A DNA stretch of 64,000 nt from Symbiodinium microadriaticum (Eukaryota > Sar > Dinophyceae > Suessiales > Symbiodiniaceae). Shown in pieces: positions 46,588 through 54,450 of this stretch (positions within the stretch are counted from its first letter, which is position 1; each line of letters begins with the position of its first letter). The translations under genes and the position numbers were made by a program. The notes below the pieces were generated by a model. That model searched no databases and was not told the DNA's origin. It worked only from the letters and a program-made list of their open reading frames with translations. The stretch is from assembly GCA_001939145.1 (NCBI GenBank), contig LSRX01001203.1:62001-126000 (forward strand), read 5' to 3'.

Positions 46588-46665
46588 GCCGAGGAACGAC
46601 ACCTCTGCAGAGTTTCAGTGGACCTTGCTCCAGGACGGCAAACCTTTGGGGACTGCGAGGCGTCA
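46588..46665 (+). CDS. Weak exon candidate: FN3-like strand C
   Basis: The frame reads RNDTSAEFQWTLLQDGK, then PLGTARR. S-x-E-x-x-W-x-L-x-x-D-G-K is compatible with an FN3 or Ig strand pair. The splice signals are weak. Confidence 0.3.
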
Positions 46666-47234
46666 TGGCTGAAGCACATGCTGGTCAGGACGCACAGCTC
46701 GTGGATGTGGCAAACAATTTCTCGCGAATACAGGCCGTCTGCCTTCCGTTGTCTTGTGCGAGGGTTTCCATGAGATCATTAGATTTCCTGAGGCTGATAT
46801 CGGTCAAGTGGGCCCTGGCGAGCTCTCTGGCAAGACTCTGGCTTTTCGTTAGGGCCCGGAAGGCATCGCCTGTGATTTGCGAGCTCGACACCCCATCTGA
46901 GTTTCGTCACCTTCTCACAGCAGCTCATCGGCTCCTACGACCCGCGTGCCCTCCTTGGCTACAGACTGCTGCTTGGACTTACGTCTCCTGTTGGTCTGGA
47001 GCGGTTGGTGAAAGATGGAGGCACGGCGCCACGCTTCACACGTGCTCGGAGGCTTTTGGATGATGGTTTGGGCGGACCCTTCCACCTGGCCTACGACGGC
47101 ATCGGCAGGCCAGAGATTCGGGATGCAGGTTTCGCCTTCAGTTCGAAAAGCTGGCCCTTCCGGTATTGTGTGGAGTGTACTGCTTCCTGCTTGCCTAAGT
47201 CCTGACTGGCAGGCGCCTGACGAATACAGCAAAG

Positions 47235-47305
47235 GTCTTTGGGCTCATGCCGGAGCGCACCTACCGCGCCTTCGTTCGTGCAGTATCATTTGTGGGCGAA
47301 GGCAA
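47235..47305 (+). CDS. Exon candidate: FN3 strands E-F
   Basis: After an AG at 47233-47234 the frame reads VFGLMPERTYRAFVRAV, then SFVGEG. L-x-P-E-R-x-Y-R-A-F-V-R-A-V is a strong FN3 E-F motif. The donor may be the GC after GEG. Confidence 0.6.
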
Positions 47306-47542
47306 GCTTTTGTGCTTGTAGTTGTATTATGCATGATGCTTGTCTGGCAAGCTTTCGGTTTCAACTGCCTCAACCCGTCTAGAATCTAGAGCACAGTGGC
47401 GCTCACGACATCTACTGTAGCGACGTGCAGGCAACGCTAGTGACATGGTGTACTTCAAGATGGCCATGCCGCTCCCCGCACCGGTACTTTGGCTGAAGTG
47501 CACAGATCACGTAGTTCTTGTAGCGGTCTCTTCGGGGCTCAG

Positions 47543-47632
47543 GTCAACCTTTCCGTCAGCTCCGTATCATTGAAGTCCGTCATGCTGACCTGGAAAATGC
47601 CTTATGCCGAGACAGCTGATGCCCTTCCGTGG
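47543..47632 (+). CDS. Exon candidate: FN3 strands A-B
   Basis: After acceptor ggctcag the frame reads VNLSVSSVSLKSVMLTW, then KMPYAETADALP. V-x-x-x-S-V-x-L-T-W-x-x-P is FN3 strand B with the conserved Trp. Confidence 0.65.
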
Positions 47633-47768
47633 CCTGGCTGTCAGAGACCGAAATCAAACACCCGAAGTGCGGCTGGGATGTCTGTTATCCATTGCTGGAG
47701 TGTGGAAGGACCACCTTCACGAGACATCGCACGCCCTCATACTTTGGAACGCTGCCTCTCAATCCCAG

Positions 47769-47836
47769 GGTTTCCCAGTACATCGTTCAGATGGCCATGG
47801 AGCCCGACTTCAGCAATTGGCACCTCAGACCGATGT
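47769..47836 (+). CDS. Weak exon candidate: FN3 strand C
   Basis: The frame reads VSQYIVQMAMEPDFSNW. Y-I-V-Q-M followed by an aromatic resembles FN3 strand C. It lies 140 bases after the strand-B exon at 47543 in a different frame, so an intron is implied. Confidence 0.4.
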
Positions 47837-47942
47837 GAGATAGGCTTTCTGTTGGGGTTTTGGTGAGTGTATACACGGCTTGTGAATATTGGTGATGATA
47901 GAGCTTAACGACCTTCACATATGTCTGCTTTCGTAAAAGCAG

Positions 47943-48009
47943 GTTCGACGTGCAGAATTCGCCCGCCGACAACACGGAGTACAGTGCCTGGTCTACAGTG
48001 CAGATGCTT
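47943..48009 (+). CDS. Exon candidate: FN3 strand C-C'
   Basis: After acceptor aagcag the frame reads FDVQNSPADNTEYSAW, then STVQML before gtacga at 48010. F-x-V-Q...Y-S-A-W-S-T-V resembles FN3 C-C'. The donor phase does not match the next exon, so the end may differ. Confidence 0.45.
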
Positions 48010-48061
48010 GTACGATTTTGGACGGAAAGCCTGTTCGCCATGAGCCGCAAACTCGCTTCAG

Positions 48062-48148
48062 GCATCCTGGTGACCCAGTTGGAGGCCGACTTCCAATACG
48101 CCCTTCGAGTGATGGCTAACTCAGAGACCTCCGGCGAAATTTCAGAAG
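48062..48148 (+). CDS. Exon candidate: FN3 strands E-F-G
   Basis: From acceptor cgcttcag to GT at 48149; 87 nt, phase 1 at both ends. The frame reads ILVTQLEADFQYALRV, then MANSETSGE. V-x-x-L-E-A-D-x-Q-Y-A-L-R-V-x-A-N-x-x-x-S-G is a complete FN3 E-F signature. Confidence 0.65.
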
Positions 48149-48794
48149 GTCTTGGCTATTCATATCTATTCATTCATGCCGAGGTTACAAAATCCAAATC
48201 CTGTACTGCCTGATGCAGTATCAACGCACCACACGACACAACTCGCCTCAGCGTACAAGCTGCATGCTTCCGGAACCAATGCACGAACAATGATGAGTTG
48301 AGTTTGTCTGGATCAGGAACGGCTTGGGCCATACCTCAGAGCCGCTCTATTTCTGGGCTGGGCTGCTGCCGAACGACACCTGCATGTATTGAGATCCTTA
48401 TTTTCTGGTGCTGTTGTTTAGATGTGAGGAGGGCACCGTATGCTGCAGCTTTCCTTCCGCGTTGTTGTAGTTTTCCGTTGTTTGTATTACACCGTTTGTG
48501 CTTCTCATGGTTGTGTTGCTTTGTGTTGGGTGTTTTTGCTTTACCTTTTCGCTCTGCTTTTGGGGTTCTTCTGCTTTTGCTTTCGGCTTTTCTGCCTGCT
48601 GCCTTCAGCTTAGTTTTTACGCTGTGTTATAGATGCCTGCTGTATTGGCTTATGCTGCTGAATTCTGGCTTTCGGCTGTTCGGCCTTCAGCTGCGGTTTG
48701 CGTTGTGTTATGTTTGGCGCATTTTGCGGCTATGTTTGCAGCTTGTTTCTGCCGCTTTCCGCGATCTGCTGTTAATGACATCAACCTCCATCGC
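48149..48794. other. T-rich stretch with no supported gene
   Basis: The long hydrophobic frame at 48298-48798 comes from T-rich DNA: Leu, Phe, Cys and Trp dominate and there is no ATG start. It is the left part of a 12.6-kb gap between FN3 exons that holds the minisatellite, foldback, retrotransposon and AT-rich region. Confidence 0.5.
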
Positions 48795-49440
48795 CTAATG
48801 AGGGGGTGGGTTCACGACATGCGAACAACCGCCATCGCCGCCATCGCCTAATGAGGGGTGAGTTCAAGAAATGTGATCCACCGCCATTCCCTAGGGAGGG
48901 GTCGAGCGTGAGCTACCACCGTATGTATAGCCCAATGAATTATGAGGGGGAGGTTTCAAGACATATGAGCAATCGTCGCAGCGTCACAGTGAAGGGGGCA
49001 GTTTCAGAAGTTCAGCCGCCTCTCCCGATTGGTGGGCGGGTTTTCGAACTGGGATCTACTATAATCGCCTGATAAGAGAGCCGGTGAGGGGGTCGGTTCA
49101 ATATGCGTGAGCCTTATGACGGGGAATGTGATCAGCCGCCCCGCCTCCCTGACACTTGTATGAGGTCGCGGGTTTTAAGATCTGATCAGCTGCAATCTCA
49201 CACCGAGGTGGCGGGAGTATGAAGTGTGATCAGCCGCCTTCGGAGGGAGGGGGCGGGTTTACGCATGAGGGGTTCATCGCCGAACCTCCTCCTTTAAGAA
49301 GTGTGGTCAACTGCCATCGGCGAATGAGGGCCCATTCCACGAAATGTGATCAGAATGAGAGGGTTGGGGTTAAGAAGTGTGATCAACCGCCATCGCAGAA
49401 TGACCGGGCGGGTTTGAGCATTGTGATTGCCGGCCGGGGT
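48795..49440. repeat. Degenerate minisatellite with TGATCA-centred motif
   Basis: The motif GAAGTGTGATCAGCCGCC and variants recurs at about 48870, 49127, 49219, 49301, 49339 and 49374. It alternates with CATCGCC-TAATGAGGGG and GGGCGGGTTT strings. Spacing is roughly 35-95 bp and divergence is high, so this is an old array. Confidence 0.75.
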
Positions 49441-50352
49441 GGGATCAAGACATGTACCGTGCAAACTGCAACTCGCTCCCAGCTTTGTCCTGCCTCAGTA
49501 TATATATAATTATAGAAAGGTACCCATGTAGCAGTGAAGAGCAACAAAAGTAACCACTTTGCACTGACAATCAAGAGCCCAAATTTTTCTGGGATGTGTT
49601 ACATTCATTTTGCAGTGTGCGTTTCCGTGCTTCTGCTAGTGTGGCTGGCTTTTTCTGCGAGCGCGTGTAGAAATGCAAGACTTGTGTTGACAACTGCTGG
49701 CTGCAGCCTAAACAGAGATCGCATCACACCGCGGATGCGGCTCGAGACCCTAACCCGGTACCCCCTTCCTTCCGCTGAACAGCACACAAATACGTCTTCT
49801 TATCAAGAGAGACGTCATTTCTTGTTGCGTGTTTCACGCGACGCGACGAAGCAGGTTGTCGTAGCCGGAACAGGTATGTCCAGTTAAGAACAAGGGGAGA
49901 TAGCTTTAAGCTTCTAATTGGGGATGTGGTTTGCTATCTGTCATTGTCATCATTTCGTGCCCAGTTTGAGCAGTTTGGAGCATTTAGACGAGTCTGCGCA
50001 TCCTACTATGAGCAGTGTCCACAGCTATTTGCGTTGCTCTAGTGGTGCGATCAGGGTAGCCAAATGCAGACGTGCATGCAAGTGTGGGCAGTGCAGGATG
50101 TTGCTTGGGGTCCTCCCTGAAGTGCGTATAAACACTATTGTTGTGTTTCGAATCAGGATCATTCGTGTAGTTCGCTGTCGAAGGATGTCGAGGGAATAAG
50201 CACTAAGTATCAACAGCCCTGAACAGCGCTTGCTCACGTGATGAAGCTATGACGCCGTGCGCTGTATGTGCATGATGTGAGTGTGGCCGCCACTAACTGT
50301 ATACTTTGTATAATGTATAGTAATGAGGGCAATCATAATAATACAAAGCGGG

Positions 50353-50775
50353 CGACCCTGGGCGCGCTTGTTTTGGGTGGTTTTATGTCATGCAGCCACT
50401 TCAAAATACGCGCAGTAGGAAAAATCCACAAACAACCAGGAGAACCCACCAAAAGAAACAGAACCAACAAAAAAGACAGGAACCAACAGCACAAAATAAC
50501 ACGTAAACCCAAACAACAAAAAATCTGGCACTCCTGAATCTGGTGCCAGAATTTCCAAAAATTCTGGAAAAATGTGGTTTTGCTTTTTGTGTTGTTTTGC
50601 TTGGTGTTTGGTATTTTGTTTTTCTTGGTTGTTGTTGATTCTTCCGTTTTTGTTTGGTTCTTTTGTTGTGGTTTGCTCTTTTGGTGTTTTGGTTTCTGCC
50701 GGTTTGTCCTACTGGGCGTATTGGGGTGCCGGCTGCAAGCCATAAGCCGACCAAAAACATGCGCGCCCAGGGTCG
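50353..50775. repeat. 423-bp foldback (imperfect inverted repeat)
   Basis: The outer 15 bases CGACCCTGGGCGCGC (50353-50367) are exactly reverse-complemented at 50761-50775. A second block (50405-50420 against 50706-50721) matches with one mismatch, and the intervening A/C-rich left arm mirrors the T/G-rich right arm with gaps. The centre holds a small perfect hairpin (50524-50531/50543-50550). No coding content. It could be a foldback/MITE, and it lies only 400 bp upstream of the retrotransposon gag start. Confidence 0.75.
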
Positions 50776-51172
50776 GTGCAACACACAGGGATAAGGCACT
50801 TTCACGGATAGGGCACGCGTAAATATGCCTATGCCAACATGTCAAAGTGTAATTAGTCTAGTCTCTGTGGTATAACCTTGTCGCCCTTGCAGACGAATCG
50901 GCGTCTGCGGGATGCAACGATCAATGTAACTAAGTCCTGATAAAAGCCAATGAAGTATTCCATAGTATCGGCGATCATGGAGTTATGTGGAAAGAGGATC
51001 CTGATTTCAGATCTGATTGTAGCGGTGTGTATGCTGAGAGTAGCTGTGTTCAGAACGCCGTTTCATATGTAGCTCTTTTGAGGTTCGAGAGAAGGGACGA
51101 TCTCTAGGTCTAGGGCTCATGGTTGGCTTGGTCTGTGCGGGTGCGGTGTCGGCTGCACGGTGACCAGGTGAT
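50776..51172. other. Presumed 5' untranslated region of the retrotransposon
   Basis: No gene. By position it should hold the left terminal repeat and promoter of the DIRS-like element. I could not identify a matching repeat in 57566-57845 by eye, so the element edges remain open. Confidence 0.4.
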
Positions 51173-52621
51173 ATGGCCCGTCGGGCCCGCGACAGAGGGG
51201 CAAGGGGGGAGGATGTCGTTCCTCCCCTTCACGATGGGGCGACCATGGGTGAGATATTTTTCCGTGAGGCTGTGGGTTCAAGCTTCGATTACCTGGTTTT
51301 GGAGGTGCTGGGCGAGCGCTTTGAAAGGCTTGGCTTGGCGGTGGGCCAGGTGATCAGAAGGTATGAGGTGAACAGTGACGGCATGTTTTTGGACCTTCGC
51401 TACCTTGGGACCAACAACCCGTACTATCGTTGGTACATTGAAAACGAGGGCAGAGCCGGAGGATTACCTCGGGATGCTTACCATCATGTTTGCCGTCGTC
51501 ACGCCTCTCGCTGCAGCCACAATTTTGGGTTGAAAGATGTTATTCATATCCAAAAGTGGGCTCCAGTTTCAAGGGCTACTGCAAGTGATGTGCTGGAGTC
51601 TTGGGGGCTTGGAAAGCTTTTGCCTGAAAGGGCGAGAGAAGGCGATACCAAGGATGCCCTGGTGCCAGACTCGCGTGCTGGCAAACGATCGGGTGTGCAG
51701 GCTTTGCCTGCCCCTAAGTTTGAGGAGCCGGAGGCGGAGGACGATGGCGAAGATCCGGGTGGTGTTGAGGCCGCCCGACCGGTGACAAAGAAGCGCAAAA
51801 AGGGACTGCCGAAGCCGGCGCAAGAGGCGGCGGCCCTAGATGCGATGCTGGATGATGGCCTGGACTCCGTGGGCGAGGTAAAGGACAACAAGGTCGAGAA
51901 GAAGCTGGGAGTGCTTCGAGCGAAGCTTCTTGGGAAGAAGGAGGAGGCTCGCTCTCGTGGGCCTGGTTCAGTGTTGGCTGGACGGGCGGTGGAAGCGGCC
52001 GAGAAAACCAAGCCCAAGAAGCCGAAGCAAACGAATGTTGTTCGTAACCTCCAGAAGGCCCTTCTGGGGAAACATCGCAGCCGGGGCTCTAAGGAGCCCG
52101 AGTCTTCCGAGGACAGCGACGAGGAGGCCGATGATGAAGAAGAGGACTTGGATCTTTCAGGCAGCTCTGGCTGGGAGCAGCGACGCAAGAAGTTGAGGAA
52201 GATTGCAGAGGAGCGGCCTGGCAAGTTGCTTCTTTCAGGCCTCCAGTCCATGAATGATCAATTGGGGCAGATCACAGGGGATGACTCGACCGAGGCCATG
52301 TCCCCCATCATGGTCCGCTACCTCCTCACCATGGTGCTGCCAACTCACCCCCTTAAGACCATGGGGGAGGCCAAGTACCGCGAGCTCCGCACGTTGTGCC
52401 AGGCCTTGGATGCTTTGCTGAAGGGCAAAGTGGATGCTGCTGGGGATCTTCTTATGCAGAGGTTTAAGAGCCTGGTCATGTCGCTGCGGGACAACAGTGA
52501 TAAGTTCGGCCGGTATTTGGAGCTTATTCCAGAGGAGATGATCGGAGTTTCGCCGGAGGAGACTTATTACGCCCGCGAGTTGGCGCACAAGACCGCGAAG
52601 GCGGAGAAGCTGCTGTGCTAG
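51173..52621 (+). CDS. Gag-like ORF1 of the DIRS-like element
   Basis: 482 codons from an ATG. The N-terminal half (residues about 20-130) looks globular. The middle (about 165-320) is highly charged with Lys/Arg- and Glu/Asp-rich runs such as EDSDEEADDEEEDLDL. The C-terminal part (about 340-480) is helical with a repeated hydrophobic pattern. No zinc knuckle is seen. Position and composition support a structural, nucleic-acid-binding gag role; that is inference. After the TAG at 52619-52621 the same frame stays open for 113 more codons to a TGA at 52961-52963 and remains charged and gag-like (SPSRSPLARRRSSP), so the natural protein probably extended to 52963. Confidence 0.7.
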   Translation: MARRARDRGARGEDVVPPLHDGATMGEIFFREAVGSSFDYLVLEVLGERFERLGLAVGQVIRRYEVNSDGMFLDLRYLGTNNPYYRWYIENEGRAGGLPRDAYHHVCRRHASRCSHNFGLKDVIHIQKWAPVSRATASDVLESWGLGKLLPERAREGDTKDALVPDSRAGKRSGVQALPAPKFEEPEAEDDGEDPGGVEAARPVTKKRKKGLPKPAQEAAALDAMLDDGLDSVGEVKDNKVEKKLGVLRAKLLGKKEEARSRGPGSVLAGRAVEAAEKTKPKKPKQTNVVRNLQKALLGKHRSRGSKEPESSEDSDEEADDEEEDLDLSGSSGWEQRRKKLRKIAEERPGKLLLSGLQSMNDQLGQITGDDSTEAMSPIMVRYLLTMVLPTHPLKTMGEAKYRELRTLCQALDALLKGKVDAAGDLLMQRFKSLVMSLRDNSDKFGRYLELIPEEMIGVSPEETYYARELAHKTAKAEKLLC

Positions 52622-52963
52622 GGATTCCGCGGGGGAGTGCTCAAGCCAACGAGCCTCTCTCAGCGCGACCCCTTATATCATTGGCAGCCGAAGACGGAGC
52701 CCATCGCGGAGGAAGAGCAGAAAGAGGAGAAGCGACCATCCCCGAGCCGATCGCCACTGGCCCGGCGGAGGTCGAGCCCAGCTCGCGCCAAGGACGAGCG
52801 GAAGGTGACCTTTGTGGACGAGCCCAAGGCGGAGGCCAACCCAGGGAGGATGCAGATGTCTGTGTCACAAGCCCGACAAAGGACACCGCGGAAGCCAAAC
52901 GAGACGAAGAAGGCTTGGAAGGACCGAGTGTTCCAGACAGCGCGGGGTCAGACAACGGGGTGA
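52622..52963 (+). CDS. Probable gag C-terminal extension after an in-frame TAG
   Basis: Same frame as gag. Reads, for example, KTEPIAEEEQKEEKRPS and KDERKVTFVDEPKAE, with composition matching the gag middle region. The overlapping -1 frame here reads Gly/Arg/Ala-rich text without pattern, as expected for a shadow. This suggests the TAG is a nonsense mutation or a readthrough codon. Confidence 0.5.
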   Translation, partial: GFRGGVLKPTSLSQRDPLYHWQPKTEPIAEEEQKEEKRPSPSRSPLARRRSSPARAKDERKVTFVDEPKAEANPGRMQMSVSQARQRTPRKPNETKKAWKDRVFQTARGQTTG

Positions 52964-54450
52964 TGTCCCCGGGGGCGCTTTCTCCAGGTGATGGCCTGGG
53001 GGTTTTTGAAAGGGGTGTCGGCCCCAGTACTTGTACAGATTCTGGTGTTGGCCAGAAAAGTGCTGGGCGATCACGGGCCTTTGTGGAACTGCAAGCTTTG
53101 TGCACTGATGGTTGTGGTGGTTATTCCAATGAGAGGTTTTGTGGACTTTTAGGCGAGGGCCTCCCGCATAAGCGTTGTGTACTACAGTTGGGTATCACAA
53201 TGCTGCAGCTCCTGCTTTGTTCACCACGAGATGGTTCGTTTCTAGCCGGAGTGAGCGCTCTGGTGCAAACAAAAGCCACGCCAAATCTTAGGGGCCGGGA
53301 CGTGTTGCCACTCCCCGTCCCCCCAGTAGGAGCTGTTCTGCAATTGTTCAGGTACCTGGCACGATCCTCGACGGGACTTCTTATGTGGGACCCTCAGTGC
53401 CTCAAGCATATGGGCAAGCAACATATGCGAAAGCTGGTGAAGGCCAGCTGTTTTCAACTTTGGCGATTGCTCATTGTCGCGGTGCTTAATGGCGAATATC
53501 AATCTTGGGAGAATAACAGCTTCTATGACATTGAGTTCCCGGGAAATGCAAGCCAAGCGGATGCTTTCAATCATTTGGACGAGTTGTGCAACTATTTTGC
53601 TAGAAATCCCCTGGATGAACGATGTGGATTAAGCCCTCAAGATGTTCTAAAGACAAAAGGTGTGGATTACACGGGGGACGAAGTTCTTCATGCGCTTCCT
53701 CTGAAGGTGGGAGAGCTACTACCTGGTCTCCCTGCCGATGGGGTTGCAGGCAGCTTGCAGGCCAGTGAGATTGCAGAGGGTGATGTTGCAAAGTGGTTGT
53801 TGGATCCGGAGCTTACTTTGCTACCCCGAGATAAATGGCCTAGTCCTTTGCCGCGTGCCTCAATGAACTGTACTAGAGAGGATTGGTGTGAGCTAGTGCC
53901 GTTGCTAGTAAAGAAGCGTATCCTCGAACCCATCAGCAAATCAGAAATCTTCACCGTCAATGGTACACCTGTACTCAATGGGGCCTTTGCTGTACCTAAG
54001 AAGGGGGTACCTGGGATTGGACAGATAAGGGTGACGCGCCTTATTATGAACATGATCCCAAGCAACTCGCTGCAACGATTGATGCAAGGAGACCTTGCCA
54101 CCGTAGCTGGTTCATCGGGGTGGGTGGGGGCCCACCTTAGACCAAATCAAGTTCTGTTGTGGTCGGGTGAAGACCAACGGGGGGCTTATTATGCATGGTC
54201 ATTGCCCCGGGCATGGCGAAAGTTCATGGCTTTCAAATGGCCGGTACCGGGTGAACTGGTAGGTATGCCTGGAGTTTCTGAGGTGTTCCTAGCGGCGGCA
54301 GTTATCCCAATGGGCTGGGTGAATGCCGTGGGTCTATTCCAGCATCTTCATCGGCGGCTCGGTTTAGCTCCTCCACCTTGTGGTGCAGGCCACAGAGAAG
54401 AGCAGGAATGGCGGCGGGATCGTCCGGTGCCAAGCTCGGCAGTTTCGAAA
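52950..54450 (+). CDS. Reverse transcriptase, N-terminal part (fingers and start of palm)
   Basis: The frame is open from 52504 to 54660, but meaningful sequence begins near 52950. Counting from the GTG at 52615: residues about 150-400 are a dinoflagellate-type N-terminal region without a named domain. AVPKKGVPG (about 459-467) and RVTRLIMNMIPSN (about 472-484) are the fingers block. SGEDQRGAYYAW (about 517-528) is motif A, with the first catalytic Asp at about 54172. PMGWVNAVG (about 565-573, near 54307) is motif B. After RDRPVPSS the frame loses homology, and motif C is found one frame back in the next ORF. No protease domain precedes it. Confidence 0.75.

Noticed and set aside
48298-48798. 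166-codon hydrophobic open frame resembling a membrane protein
   Set aside because: It begins with TTG, and its Leu/Phe/Cys/Trp content follows from T-rich DNA; no topology or family signature.
50333-50845. 170-codon Lys/Asn/Gln-rich minus-strand frame
   Set aside because: Lies inside the A/C-rich and T/G-rich arms of the foldback; composition artefact.
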